Below, piece after piece: positions 7,537-16,527 of a stretch of DNA of 64,000 nt (its first letter is position 1; the number at the start of each line of letters is the position of its first letter). The notes under the pieces are model-generated. The model did no database searches, was not told the DNA's origin, and saw only the letters and a program-made list of their open reading frames with translations. The translations under genes and the position numbers were made by a program. The stretch lies in contig CBFCZV010000005.1 of NCBI GenBank assembly GCA_965602855.1, positions 20,508 through 84,507 of the forward strand. Direction: 5' to 3'. This DNA comes from LH-M37 sp965602855. Its GTDB lineage: Bacteria > Pseudomonadota > Gammaproteobacteria > SZUA-229.

Positions 7537-9033
7537 ATGTCCTCTGAAAATGCCAACAAATCAAGATTTGAAAAGCTGAAACAAAAAGCCTGCTCTCGCG
7601 TACCACTGGTGCGCGAAGTGCTGGCTGATCTTGATACCCCGCTCAGCACTTACCTCAAACTAGCTAATACCCCTTATTCGTATTTATTCGAGTCGGTTCA
7701 GGGTGGTGAGAAATGGGGGCGTTATTCCATTATCGGTCTGCCTTGCCGAAAAATCGTAAAAGTTAATAATCGTCAAATCAGCATTGAAGAAGATGGTGCT
7801 GTAATTTCGGATGAGCATGTTGTTGATCCGTTGCAATGGATTACCGAATTTCAGGAACAGTACGCACAGGAAGATTTTGATGATTTACCGAGCTTCACCG
7901 GTGGCCTGGTTGGTTACTTTGGTTACGAAACTATTCGCTATATCGAGCCACGTTTAGATCGCGAAGATAAAACCGATCCGCTGGGTACGCCGGATATTTT
8001 GTTGATGGTGTCAGAGGAAGTGGTGGTGTTCGATAATCTGGCGGGCAAGCTTTACATTATCTTGCACGTTGATCCGCTGCAGGATGATGCTTTAGCTAAA
8101 GGTGAGCAACGCTTGCAGCAACTGGCGGACGATTTACGCAAGCCTGTGCCGGATGCGCCAGAACACGAAGCACGTCAGGTCGAAGAAGCAGATTTTGTTT
8201 CTGGTTTCACCGAGGAAGGTTATAAATCGGCAGTCGCCAAAGCCAAACAATATATTGTTGATGGCGACATCATGCAGGTGGTGTTATCGCAGCGTTTGAC
8301 CATTCCCTTTAATGCGAGGCCTTTAGAATTGTATCGTGCTTTGCGTAGTTTGAATCCTTCGCCTTATATGTATTATCTGGATCTGGGTGATCATCAGGTG
8401 GTCGGTTCATCGCCAGAAATTCTAGTTCGACTTGAAGATGGTGAAGTCACTGTTCGACCTATTGCTGGCACACGCCCTCGTGGTAAAGATGAGGCCCACG
8501 ACAAAGTACTGGAAGAAGAGCTGTTGGCTGATCCAAAAGAGTTGGCTGAACATTTGATGTTGATTGATCTTGGTCGCAATGATGCAGGCCGTGTCAGTAA
8601 AACCGGCAGCGTTGAACTCACTGATAAAATGATCGTCGAGCGTTACTCGCATGTGATGCACATCGTTTCCAATGTCACAGGTGAGTTAAAACCCAATATG
8701 AATGCCATGGATGTGTTGCGCGCAACTTTCCCTGCAGGCACGGTCAGCGGGGCACCCAAAATTCGTGCGATGCAAATCATTGATGAAATGGAACCGGTAA
8801 AACGCGGTGTTTATTCGGGTGCCGTTGGTTATCTTTCATGGAATGGCAATATGGATACCGCGATTGCCATTCGTACTGCGGTAATCAAAGACAAGCAGCT
8901 TTCGATACAGGCGGGTGCGGGTATTGTGTATGATTCAGTACCTGATAACGAATGGGCAGAAACCATGAATAAGGCGCGCGCAATTTTTAGAGCAGTATCA
9001 TTGGCAGAGTCCGGGTTAAATAAAAATAACTAA
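7537..9033 (+). CDS. trpE: Anthranilate synthase component I
   Basis: Catalyses chorismate plus ammonia/glutamine to anthranilate, the first committed step of tryptophan synthesis, with TrpG supplying ammonia. The 498-residue protein has the N-terminal regulatory region with 'YSYLFESVQGGEKWGRYS' (Trp feedback site around Glu-Ser). The chorismate-binding domain shows 'DIMQVVLSQRL', 'SPSPYMYYL'-type core, 'VVGSSPEILVR', 'RPIAGTRPRG', 'MLIDLGRNDAGRVS' and 'FPAGTVSGAPKIRAM'. The gene follows a candidate Trp leader and is separated from trpG by an unrelated gene starting 8 bp after the trpE stop. Confidence 0.97.
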   Translation: MSSENANKSRFEKLKQKACSRVPLVREVLADLDTPLSTYLKLANTPYSYLFESVQGGEKWGRYSIIGLPCRKIVKVNNRQISIEEDGAVISDEHVVDPLQWITEFQEQYAQEDFDDLPSFTGGLVGYFGYETIRYIEPRLDREDKTDPLGTPDILLMVSEEVVVFDNLAGKLYIILHVDPLQDDALAKGEQRLQQLADDLRKPVPDAPEHEARQVEEADFVSGFTEEGYKSAVAKAKQYIVDGDIMQVVLSQRLTIPFNARPLELYRALRSLNPSPYMYYLDLGDHQVVGSSPEILVRLEDGEVTVRPIAGTRPRGKDEAHDKVLEEELLADPKELAEHLMLIDLGRNDAGRVSKTGSVELTDKMIVERYSHVMHIVSNVTGELKPNMNAMDVLRATFPAGTVSGAPKIRAMQIIDEMEPVKRGVYSGAVGYLSWNGNMDTAIAIRTAVIKDKQLSIQAGAGIVYDSVPDNEWAETMNKARAIFRAVSLAESGLNKNN

Positions 9034-9040
9034 GCCACTT

Positions 9041-10069
9041 ATGAATTATTGTCTTCGTGCTATTTTAGTTTTGTTGGTGATGACAGGTTCGCCATCTTTG
9101 GTGGCTGTTGAGCGGACGTATTTGCTCGCTGAAAAGTTGGTTGTTATTGTTAATGGTAAAGACCCAGAGAGTCAGAAAATTGCTGATTACTATCAGCAGA
9201 AAAGAAATATCCCTGATGAAAATATTATTGTTGTTGAGTTTCCACCTAAGGCCTCTTATTTGACCAGGCATAAATTTCGGAAACTTTATCAGCAGGTACA
9301 GGAAAAAACGCCAGAGCATGTTCAATTTTATGCATTAGCCTGGACACAAACTTATCGTGTTGCCTGTATGTCGATTACCAGCGCCTTTGCTTTTGGTTTT
9401 GATGAAAAATATTGCGCCAAAGGTTGTAAGGCGACAGAGTCCAGCCCTTACTTCAATATGAAAAGTCGTACGCCATTCGATGATTTTAAAATTCGACCCA
9501 CAATGATGTTGGCGGGTAGCTCTATTGATCAGGTATTTGCCATGATTGATCGTGGTGTGCGTTCAGATGGGCAGCGTCCTGATGGCACGGCTTATCTCTT
9601 GAGTACGACTGATAAAAATCGCAATGCTCGTGCACAATTGTATGCTTCAACAATTATCACTTTGGGTGAATATGTGAAAATTCAGCAGGTGAATGCTAAC
9701 AAACTGGAAAATAAAGATGATGTGATGTTTTATTTTACCGGTATGAAGTATGTTGAAAATATAGACAGTAATCAGTTCATAGATGGCGCTATCGCTGATC
9801 ATCTGACCTCGGCGGGGGGGATTCTATTTGGTGAAAATCAAATGAGTGTGTTGCGATGGCTGGACGCAGGAGCCACGGCCAGTTATGGAACAGTAGTTGA
9901 GCCATGCTCATTTCCACAAAAATTCCCGCATCCTGGTATAGCTATTGAGAATTATATTCAGGGTAATAGTCTGATTGAAGCCTATTGGAAAAGTGTGGCC
10001 TGGCCGGGGCAGGGTTTGTTTGTCGGTGAGCCACTAGCTTCGCCATTTGCAAAACAAGAAGAAATTTAA
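9041..10069 (+). CDS. TIGR03790-family secreted protein inside the trp cluster
   Basis: A 342-residue protein with a Sec signal peptide ('ILVLLVMTGSPSLVAVE'). The opening 'VVIVNGKDPESQKIADYYQQKRNIP...NIIVVEFP' and the C-terminal 'YWKSVAWPGQGLFVGEPLA.PF' are typical of TIGR03790 proteins, whose function is unknown. No catalytic motif is recognised. It starts 8 bp after trpE and ends 21 bp before trpG, in the same direction, so it should be co-transcribed with tryptophan genes although nothing in it suggests a biosynthetic role. Mid-sequence Cys pairs ('YCAKGC', 'VEPCSFP') could form periplasmic disulfides. Confidence 0.75.
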   Translation: MNYCLRAILVLLVMTGSPSLVAVERTYLLAEKLVVIVNGKDPESQKIADYYQQKRNIPDENIIVVEFPPKASYLTRHKFRKLYQQVQEKTPEHVQFYALAWTQTYRVACMSITSAFAFGFDEKYCAKGCKATESSPYFNMKSRTPFDDFKIRPTMMLAGSSIDQVFAMIDRGVRSDGQRPDGTAYLLSTTDKNRNARAQLYASTIITLGEYVKIQQVNANKLENKDDVMFYFTGMKYVENIDSNQFIDGAIADHLTSAGGILFGENQMSVLRWLDAGATASYGTVVEPCSFPQKFPHPGIAIENYIQGNSLIEAYWKSVAWPGQGLFVGEPLASPFAKQEEI

Positions 10070-10090
10070 TAGATCGGGTAGTATTCACGC

Positions 10091-10675
10091 ATGTTATTAA
10101 TGATCGACAATTATGATTCCTTTACCTACAATCTGGTGCAATATCTGGGTGAGCTGGGTGCGGATGTTGAAGTGCATCGCAATGACCAGATTGCAGTGGA
10201 TGAAATAAAAGCGCGTTCCCCTGAGCGTATTATGATTTCGCCGGGGCCCTGTACACCAGATCAGGCTGGTGTTTCAATGGCCGCAATCAAAGAGTTTGCT
10301 GGCAAGCTGCCTATTTTGGGTGTGTGTCTGGGGCATCAGAGTATTGGCCAGGTATTCGGTGGCAAGATTATTCATGCGCGTGAAATCATGCACGGTAAAA
10401 CGTCCTTGATTCATCATAAGGGTGAGTACGTTTTTAAAGGTCTGGCAAATCCATATACCGCGACGCGCTATCATTCGCTTGTAATCGATAAAAGCTCATT
10501 GCCTGATTGTCTGGAAGTGACCGCATGGACAGAGACCGAAGATGGCAAGATGGATGAGATCATGGGTGTGCGCCATAAAGAGCTGGCGGTTGAAGGTGTG
10601 CAGTTTCATCCGGAATCGATTTTGACTGAGCATGGTCATGATCTTCTACAAAACTTTTTGAATATGACATTGTAA
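10091..10675 (+). CDS. trpG: Anthranilate synthase component II (glutamine amidotransferase)
   Basis: Class I glutamine amidotransferase of 194 residues that hydrolyses glutamine and passes ammonia to TrpE. It may also serve PabB. The nucleophile is Cys79 in 'GVCLGHQSIGQVFGG', and the His/Glu pair is in 'VQFHPESIL' near residue 171. 'MIDNYDSFTYNLVQYL' and 'ISPGPCTPDQAG' are conserved N-terminal blocks. It is followed 12 bp later by trpD and then trpC, the trpGDC arrangement of Pseudomonas. Confidence 0.96.
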   Translation: MLLMIDNYDSFTYNLVQYLGELGADVEVHRNDQIAVDEIKARSPERIMISPGPCTPDQAGVSMAAIKEFAGKLPILGVCLGHQSIGQVFGGKIIHAREIMHGKTSLIHHKGEYVFKGLANPYTATRYHSLVIDKSSLPDCLEVTAWTETEDGKMDEIMGVRHKELAVEGVQFHPESILTEHGHDLLQNFLNMTL

Positions 10676-10687
10676 GCAGGTGTTGTT

Positions 10688-11701
10688 ATGGATATGCAAA
10701 GCGCAATAAAAGCAGTCACAGAAAAACAGGATTTATCCGCAGAGGATATGACCACGGTGATGCGCCTGATCATGACCGGTGAAGCCACGCAGGCACAGAT
10801 TGGTGGTTTCCTGGTTGGTTTGCGCATGAAAGGCGAGACGATCGATGAAGTTGCAGCGGCGGCATCAGTAATGCGTGAGCTATCCACTAAAGTTGAAGTT
10901 GAAAAAGAACATCTGGTAGATACCTGTGGCACGGGTGGCGATTCATCCGGTAGTTTTAATATTTCGACGGCGAGTGCTTTTGTGGTTGCCGCTGCCGGTG
11001 CGCGTGTTGCCAAGCACGGTAATCGATCGATTACCAGCAAGTCGGGCAGTGCCGATGTATTGGAAGCCGCCGGCGTAAATCTTGAATTGTCGCCCGAGCA
11101 GGTTGCCAACTGTGTAAATGAAATTGGTGTCGGCTTCATGTTTGCACCCATGCATCACAGCGCCATGAAACACGCTATCGGTCCACGCAAGGAAATGGCG
11201 GTGCGTACTATCTTTAATGTGCTTGGTCCGCTGACTAATCCAGCCGGTGCGCCAAATCAGGTGCTGGGTGTGTTCAGTAAAGACTGGGTTGTGCCATTAG
11301 CGGAAGTGTTGAAGCAGCTCGGTAGTGAGCACGTGCTGGTGGTGAATGCAGAAGATGGTCTGGATGAAATCAGTATTGGTTCGCCAACACTGGTGGCAGA
11401 ACTTAAAGACGGTGAAGTTAAAAGCTACGCTATCCAGCCGGAAGATTTCGGCATGCAGCGTGCGGACCTTTCAAGCGTCAAGGCTGCCGACGCTGAAGAT
11501 AGTTTAAATATCATCAAAGGCGTGCTTGCAAATCAATCGGGGCCAGCGAAAGACATTGTATGTTTGAACGCGGGTGCTTCTATTTATGTGGCTGGTTTAG
11601 CAAATACATTGGCAGAAGGTGTAGAACGTGCCGCAGAAGTGATCGCCGAAGGCAAGGCTGCGGAAAAATTACAGCAACTGGTTGATAAAACCACGGCTTA
11701 G
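10688..11701 (+). CDS. trpD: Anthranilate phosphoribosyltransferase
   Basis: Transfers phosphoribosyl from PRPP to anthranilate (second Trp step). The 337-residue class IV phosphoribosyltransferase has 'DTCGTGGDSSGSFNISTA' (PRPP-binding GTGGD, about residue 78-83), 'KHGNRSITSKSGSADVLEA', 'FMFAPMHHSAMK' and 'RTIFNVLGPLTNPA'. Length and motifs are complete. A long open frame exists antisense to its first half but has no ribosome-binding site or recognisable product. It is tightly spaced between trpG and trpC. Confidence 0.97.
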   Translation: MDMQSAIKAVTEKQDLSAEDMTTVMRLIMTGEATQAQIGGFLVGLRMKGETIDEVAAAASVMRELSTKVEVEKEHLVDTCGTGGDSSGSFNISTASAFVVAAAGARVAKHGNRSITSKSGSADVLEAAGVNLELSPEQVANCVNEIGVGFMFAPMHHSAMKHAIGPRKEMAVRTIFNVLGPLTNPAGAPNQVLGVFSKDWVVPLAEVLKQLGSEHVLVVNAEDGLDEISIGSPTLVAELKDGEVKSYAIQPEDFGMQRADLSSVKAADAEDSLNIIKGVLANQSGPAKDIVCLNAGASIYVAGLANTLAEGVERAAEVIAEGKAAEKLQQLVDKTTA

Positions 11702-11707
11702 TAAACT

Positions 11708-12505
11708 ATGAGTGATACTCCTGATATTCTAAAAAAGATTCTTCTGCGTAAGCACGAGGAAATTGCCGAGCGTTCAGAAAAGTTAGCGTTGGAAGATTTA
11801 AAAAAATATGCTGAGCAGGCGAGTCCGGTGCGTGGTTTTATCGCTGCCATTGAAAGTAAGTTAGCTGAGAACAAGTCAGCAGTGATTTCAGAAATCAAAA
11901 AAGCTTCGCCCAGTAAAGGTGTTTTAAGAGAAAATTTTAATCCATCTGAAATAGCCAAAACTTATGAAGCCAATGGTGCAGCCTGTTTATCAGTGTTGAC
12001 CGACGCTGATTTTTTTCAGGGCAGTGAAAACTACCTGAAACAGGCGAGATCTTCCTGTAGCTTGCCAGTGATTCGCAAGGATTTTATTATCGATCCCTAT
12101 CAGGTTTATGAAGCACGCATGATTAATGCGGACTGTATTCTATTAATTGTGGCGGCGCTGGATGATGATAAATTGAAAGAATTATTAGCGCTGGCGCACG
12201 AACTGGAAATGGATGTGTTGATGGAAGTACACGATGAACAGGAAATGCAAAGAGCGCTGGCAACCGGTGCTCGGCTGATTGGAATCAATAATCGTAGCCT
12301 GCACACTTTTGAAATCAGTCTGCAAACTTCTTTATCGATGCTTGAGATGGTGCCAGATGATCGAATTCTAGTGACCGAAAGTGGTATTCATACGCAGGAA
12401 GATGTGAAGTTGATGCGTGACAATAATATTCACGCATTTCTGGTCGGTGAGGCCTTTATGCGTGCTGAAGACCCAGGTGAAAAACTCGCAGAGTTGTTTG
12501 CCTAG
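11708..12505 (+). CDS. trpC: Indole-3-glycerol phosphate synthase
   Basis: Closes the indole ring from carboxyphenylamino-deoxyribulose phosphate, a stand-alone TrpC not fused to TrpF (265 residues). Family motifs are 'ISEIKKASPSKGVLRENF' (catalytic Lys), 'LSVLTDADFFQGS', 'VIRKDFIIDPYQVYEAR', 'DVLMEVHDEQE', 'GINNRSLHTF' and 'VTESGIHT'. It begins 6 bp after trpD. trpF, trpA and trpB are not in the window, as in genomes where they sit elsewhere. The gene ends about 30 bp from the convergent crp/vfr gene. Confidence 0.97.
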   Translation: MSDTPDILKKILLRKHEEIAERSEKLALEDLKKYAEQASPVRGFIAAIESKLAENKSAVISEIKKASPSKGVLRENFNPSEIAKTYEANGAACLSVLTDADFFQGSENYLKQARSSCSLPVIRKDFIIDPYQVYEARMINADCILLIVAALDDDKLKELLALAHELEMDVLMEVHDEQEMQRALATGARLIGINNRSLHTFEISLQTSLSMLEMVPDDRILVTESGIHTQEDVKLMRDNNIHAFLVGEAFMRAEDPGEKLAELFA

Positions 12506-12535
12506 TTTGGCAGTTGTTACCAGCTACTACTGAAT

Positions 12536-13183
12536 TCAGCGTGTACCAAATATTACGATAGTCTTGCCATGCGCACTGATGAGATTGTCGTCTTCCAGTT
12601 CCTTGAGTACACGTCCCGCCATTTCACGCGAGCAGCCCACCATTTTGGCCAGGTCCTGACGGGTGCTTTTTATCTGCATGCCTTCCGGGTGTGTCATGGC
12701 GTCAGGTTCCTTACTGAGTTCGAGCAGGCAGTGTGCGATACGCCCTTTAACATCCAGAAAAATCAGGTCACGAACTTTCAGGCTGGTTTTCCTGAGTCGT
12801 GTGAATAACTGTCCAGTGAGCAAAAATAGAACAGTAGGGTCTTCAGAGACGATTTTCCTGAACTGCTGATAGCTGATTTCAGCAATCATACAATCAGTAC
12901 GGGCATGTACCCAGGCTGAGCGTTTGGCATCGTCATCACTGAGATCAAACAGCCCGGCTTCACCAAAAAAATCACCCGGATTGAGATGGGCAAGAATAAT
13001 TTCTTCACCAGATTCACTTTCAGCCTGTACGCTTACCGAGCCCTCAATGATATAGTAGAGACTTCCTGAGTCGTCACCCTCGTAAATAATGACTTGCTTG
13101 GCCGGATGTGTTTTTTTATGCGCGTGGCTGAGGAGTTTTTCAAGTGATGGATTGGGTGCGGGGATGTCTCGGATAATGCTCAT
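12536..13183 (-). CDS. crp: CRP/Vfr-type cAMP-binding transcription regulator
   Basis: A 215-residue CRP/FNR-family regulator. The cyclic-nucleotide fold (about 15-125) has 'GDFFGEAGLFD' and 'RSAWVHARTDCMI', matching the cAMP phosphate-binding cassette of E. coli CRP and Pseudomonas Vfr. The helix-turn-helix 'TRQDLAKMVGCSREMAGRVL' lies near the C terminus, which ends 'VIFGTR' as in Vfr. There is no N-terminal Cys cluster, so it is not an FNR oxygen sensor. The neighbourhood (trpC on one side, a divergent OsmC gene on the other) is that of Pseudomonas vfr; E. coli crp also has a divergent OsmC-like gene. Confidence 0.93.
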   Translation of the reverse strand: MSIIRDIPAPNPSLEKLLSHAHKKTHPAKQVIIYEGDDSGSLYYIIEGSVSVQAESESGEEIILAHLNPGDFFGEAGLFDLSDDDAKRSAWVHARTDCMIAEISYQQFRKIVSEDPTVLFLLTGQLFTRLRKTSLKVRDLIFLDVKGRIAHCLLELSKEPDAMTHPEGMQIKSTRQDLAKMVGCSREMAGRVLKELEDDNLISAHGKTIVIFGTR

Positions 13184-13298
13184 TTATATAGTCTGCGAGT
13201 GGTTATTGTTTTTGTATGAACAGTTTGTAAAAAGATCATGCATAAAGTGAGTGTATAGCATAGTACCAAAAGTTTTTTATTTTTTAGAGAGCAAGTTA

Positions 13299-13715
13299 AT
13301 GAAAGCAACGGTTAAATGGTTAGATCATATGTCTTTTGTCGGTGAATCTGGCAGTGGACATTCTGTAGTGATGGATGGGCCGCCAGATGATGGTGGACGT
13401 AATTTAGGTGTGCGCCCTATGGAGATGGTACTACTGGGTATGGGTGGCTGTACTGCTTTTGATGTGGTGCATATTTTGAAGCGAGGTCGACAGGATATTG
13501 TTGATTGTCACGTCGAGATGGAAGCTGAGCGAGCTACAGATATTCCTAAAGTTTTTACCAAAATACACGCTCATTACGTTATCAAAGGTAAAAACCTAGA
13601 CGCCAAAAAAATAGAGCGTGCGATTACCATGACGGCAGAGAAATATTGTTCTGTCTCTATCATGCTAGCCAACAGTGTAGAAATAACGCACGATTTTGAA
13701 ATTATAGAAGACTAA
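13299..13715 (+). CDS. OsmC/YhfA-type protein
   Basis: OsmC-fold protein of 138 residues; members reduce organic hydroperoxides or have unknown thiol-based roles. Two conserved Cys residues are visible, in 'GMGGCTAFDVV' and 'TAEKYCSVSIM', the positions used by the peroxidatic and resolving Cys. ATG 13299 follows AGAGAGC. An upstream in-frame start at 13251 adds residues not expected in the family. It is divergent from crp over about 115 bp, a gene pair conserved in gammaproteobacteria. A GTG-started DUF885 gene follows 10 bp later. Confidence 0.85.
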   Translation: MKATVKWLDHMSFVGESGSGHSVVMDGPPDDGGRNLGVRPMEMVLLGMGGCTAFDVVHILKRGRQDIVDCHVEMEAERATDIPKVFTKIHAHYVIKGKNLDAKKIERAITMTAEKYCSVSIMLANSVEITHDFEIIED

Positions 13716-13725
13716 GGATAATTAA

Positions 13726-15384
13726 GTGTCAGATTCAGCAGAGCAGTTATTCAAAGAATTACAGCAGGACTATTACAGTGCGTGGTTTCGTTTTCACCCA
13801 GAAAGAGCCGTTGAAGTTGGTGTAAATGATCATGCAGGTGAACTACGTAGCTATGCAGATGATGATATCGGTGCCCTGATTGCACTTGATCAGAAGCTAA
13901 TTTCTGCACTCGATGAAATGAGCATTGAATCGTTGTCCGATGCCTGTCAGGTGGATTATAAAATTCTCCGGGCTGCGACTGAGATCGAATTGCACGATCT
14001 TGAAGAGCGTGACTGGCGTTTTCTTAATCCTGCTGAATATGTTCCGGTAAATGCAATTTATCAATTGCTGATTTACCCTGTTGATGAAGTGCATCATGCG
14101 GTTAAGCATCGATTGCAGCAATTTCCTGAGCATCTGCGTGGTGCCAAAGTTCAGCTCTCCCAATGTCCTGAAAAAGTGGTATCAATATGGTTGCATTCTG
14201 CGGTGGAAGAATGTCGTTCCAGCATTGGTTTTATTCGTGATCTAGGTCGTAATCCATTAATTACCCAGAAATTTGATAATCCTGCTCGCCTGCAGTCTTT
14301 GTTTGAAGAGGCGGCGCATGCGCTGGAAGATTTTGCACAGTTTCTCGAAGTAGAAATTGCACCTAAGGCAGCGGGTGAATTTGCCTGTGGTGAGCATCGT
14401 TTTAATCGCTTATTGAATGAAAAGCACTTTCTGGAAACTTCTGCCGATGCCGTGCTGGCTTTTGGTGAAAAGTTATATAAGGAATGTCAGCAGGCTTTAT
14501 TGGAGCAGACCAAGGTCATGCAGGGCGATGAGAATGTTGACGCTCTGTTAAAGAGTATTCAAAAACAGCACCCTAAAGCAGAGCAGTTGCTGGATACATA
14601 CCGTCAGCGTATGAAGGCTTCTTATGAATGGTGGGCGGAATCGGGTCTGGTGACCATGCCTGAGAAGCAATCGCTTAAAGTGCAGGCAACGCCCGAGTTT
14701 TTGCGTCATATGATTCCCTTTGCTGCTTATGAAGCCCCTCAGTCTAATGATTCTGAGCAGCACGGTTTGTACTATGTCACTACGACCACGGATGAAGCCG
14801 CGCTGGCTGAGCATAATGATTACAGTATCGACCTGACCTGTGCGCATGAGGCCTTTCCCGGGCATCATCTGCAATTTGTCACCGAAAATCAGAGTAGGCC
14901 ATGTTATACGCGATTACTCAATGCATCGGCGTCTATGTATGAGGCCTGGGCCTTGTATTGTGAAGAACTGGCTATCGAGCAGGGCTATCTTAATAAAGAT
15001 GAGCATCGTTTAATCATGCTGCGTGATCGTGCATGGCGTGCCCTGCGCATAATTATCGACGTGAAATTGCAAACCGGCCAGTTAAGTCTTGAAGAGGCTG
15101 TTGAATTGATGATGGCAGAGTTGGGTTTCAGTCGCGAGCAGGCCCAGGCTGAAATTAACTGGTATAGCTGCTCACCTGCTACGCCACTGTGTTACGCGCT
15201 GGGCCGTGAAATGATTTTGCATGCGCGTGAAGTCGCGCAGGAGCAGGGTGATTTTGATTTAAAAGATTTTCATGATCAATTATTGTCACAAGGCTCTATT
15301 GCATTGCCGCTGGTGATACAGCAATCAATGGATGACTCAGTCTGGCAGATGGTGAAAGAAAAAATGTTTGCTCAGGACAGCTAA
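13726..15384 (+). CDS. DUF885-family zinc metallopeptidase-like protein
   Basis: A 552-residue soluble protein starting at GTG with an upstream AAGGA. It carries the metallopeptidase-type zinc motif HExxH as 'CAHEAFPGHHLQFV' (about residue 379) and a downstream 'EAWALYCEELAIEQGY' that could supply the third ligand Glu. 'SPATPLCYALGREMI' is a typical C-terminal DUF885 block. Catalysis of a peptide substrate is inferred from the motif. There is no signal peptide, so it should be cytoplasmic. It is probably co-transcribed with the OsmC-like gene. Its stop overlaps that of convergent coq7 by two bases. Confidence 0.85.
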   Translation: MSDSAEQLFKELQQDYYSAWFRFHPERAVEVGVNDHAGELRSYADDDIGALIALDQKLISALDEMSIESLSDACQVDYKILRAATEIELHDLEERDWRFLNPAEYVPVNAIYQLLIYPVDEVHHAVKHRLQQFPEHLRGAKVQLSQCPEKVVSIWLHSAVEECRSSIGFIRDLGRNPLITQKFDNPARLQSLFEEAAHALEDFAQFLEVEIAPKAAGEFACGEHRFNRLLNEKHFLETSADAVLAFGEKLYKECQQALLEQTKVMQGDENVDALLKSIQKQHPKAEQLLDTYRQRMKASYEWWAESGLVTMPEKQSLKVQATPEFLRHMIPFAAYEAPQSNDSEQHGLYYVTTTTDEAALAEHNDYSIDLTCAHEAFPGHHLQFVTENQSRPCYTRLLNASASMYEAWALYCEELAIEQGYLNKDEHRLIMLRDRAWRALRIIIDVKLQTGQLSLEEAVELMMAELGFSREQAQAEINWYSCSPATPLCYALGREMILHAREVAQEQGDFDLKDFHDQLLSQGSIALPLVIQQSMDDSVWQMVKEKMFAQDS

Positions 15385-16019
15385 ATTTTATAAGTTGTTT
15401 TAGTCATCACCTTCGACATCAAAGACATCAAGCCCTTAACGGGTTCAGGTAGTTCCGCGCCACCGTGGTCGAGTGCCGTGGTGGCGTGTTTAGCTTCGTC
15501 GATTCTCATTTGTTCGAGAATGGCACGGCTGCGTTGATCGTGTTTGGGCAGCTCTTTAAGGTGTTCATTTAGATGTTCAACCACCTGATGCTCGGTTTCG
15601 GCCAGAAAGCCCAGATTCCACTTATCACCCATGGCGCCGGCACAGGCACCAATGGCCAGAGAGCCTGCGTACCAGACAGGATTAAGATAACTGGTGCGGT
15701 TGCCCAGCTCGTGTAGCCGGTTTTTGGTCCAGGCGAGGTGGTCATTCTCTTCCATTGCAGCCTGTTCCAGTTTTTTACGCACTTCATTTTTGCGAGCGGT
15801 GATGGCCTGACCCTGGTAGAGAGCCTGTGCTGAGACTTCCCCCGAGTGATTAACCCGCATCAAACCGGCAACGTGCTTGCGATCTTCATCTTTAAAGTCA
15901 CAGTCATCAATTTTATCGGCAGGATAAGCGCGGTGCGTCACAATGGGTTTGCCGGCCACTGTGCGCAGCGCGGTATCGATATTAATTAACATGGCATCAA
16001 TTGGGGTGTAATCTCTCAT
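15381..16019 (-). CDS. coq7: 5-demethoxyubiquinone (2-polyprenyl-3-methyl-6-methoxy-benzoquinol) hydroxylase
   Basis: Di-iron monooxygenase of ubiquinone biosynthesis (COQ7/CAT5 family), functionally equivalent to UbiF. The two ExxH-type iron motifs are present: 'MRVNHSGEVSAQALYQGQ', 'AAMEENDHLAWTKNRLHE', 'VEHLNEHL' and 'MRIDEAKHA'. Residues 'GSLAIGACAGAMGDKWNLGF' give the membrane-contact helix. ATG 16019 is used because 'MRDYTPIDAMLINIDTALR' is the expected N terminus; a longer frame runs back over the divergent ferredoxin gene. The two genes are divergent over about 75 bp. Confidence 0.95.
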   Translation of the reverse strand: MRDYTPIDAMLINIDTALRTVAGKPIVTHRAYPADKIDDCDFKDEDRKHVAGLMRVNHSGEVSAQALYQGQAITARKNEVRKKLEQAAMEENDHLAWTKNRLHELGNRTSYLNPVWYAGSLAIGACAGAMGDKWNLGFLAETEHQVVEHLNEHLKELPKHDQRSRAILEQMRIDEAKHATTALDHGGAELPEPVKGLMSLMSKVMTKTTYKI

Positions 16020-16094
16020 TCGATAATATTGCCCAGAATAGGGAAGGTATGCAATATTTAATATACAGCAAAACTGTTTCAGCGAGGGTAAATC

Positions 16095-16409
16095 GTGTCT
16101 CATTACAAATATCATGTTTTTTTCTGTACCAACCAGCGTGAGCCGGGTGTGGCGTGCTGCGGGCAGCATAATGCCGCTGAAATACGTGAATATGCCAAAA
16201 ATAAAATTAAACAGCTGGAACTAAGTGGTGAAGGGGGCGTCAGAGTTAATACTGCGGGCTGTCTTGGGCGTTGTGAGTCAGGGCCGGTGATTGTGGTCTA
16301 TCCGCAGGAAGTTTGGTACACCTACATAGACAGGCAGGATGTGGATGAGATTATTAGTGAACATTTGCGAAATGGACGTATTGTGGAACGCTTATTAGTA
16401 ACTGATTGA
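16095..16409 (+). CDS. Thioredoxin-like [2Fe-2S] ferredoxin
   Basis: A 104-residue protein with a thioredoxin-like ferredoxin fold. Cys residues at 'FFCTNQREPGVACCGQ' and 'NTAGCLGRCESGPVIVVYP' give the Cys-x(n)-Cys and Cys-x3-Cys pattern of the [2Fe-2S] cluster (as in NuoE-like small ferredoxins). The start is GTG 16095 preceded by GAGGG. Electron-transfer partners are not evident. It is divergent from coq7, so shared regulation or a role in a quinone or hydroxylase reductase is possible but only inferred from position. Confidence 0.85.
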   Translation: MSHYKYHVFFCTNQREPGVACCGQHNAAEIREYAKNKIKQLELSGEGGVRVNTAGCLGRCESGPVIVVYPQEVWYTYIDRQDVDEIISEHLRNGRIVERLLVTD

Positions 16410-16468
16410 AAGTAAAGCCCATGTTGTCTGTTTAAGTCAGGTCTGTATTATTATTTTCTAATAAGCTC

Positions 16469-16497
16469 TTGACAGAATACGGAGCATATTAGATAAT
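16469..16497 (+). promoter_or_regulatory. Strong sigma-70 promoter before rplM-rpsI
   Basis: TTGACA (16469-16474), a 17-base spacer and GATAAT (16492-16497) make a near-consensus sigma-70 promoter. Transcription should start near 16504, about 213 bases ahead of rplM. The first 55-85 transcribed bases contain a mini-ORF and a terminator-like hairpin, so this promoter drives either an attenuated leader or a short RNA. Confidence 0.7.
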
Positions 16498-16527
16498 TAG
16501 CACATACTTAATCTCCTCGATTAATTT

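Noticed and set aside
10636..11151. Long open frame antisense to trpD
   Set aside because: Lies wholly opposite a strongly conserved enzyme, has no ribosome-binding site, and its translation is low-complexity Ser/Thr/Ala without a recognisable domain.
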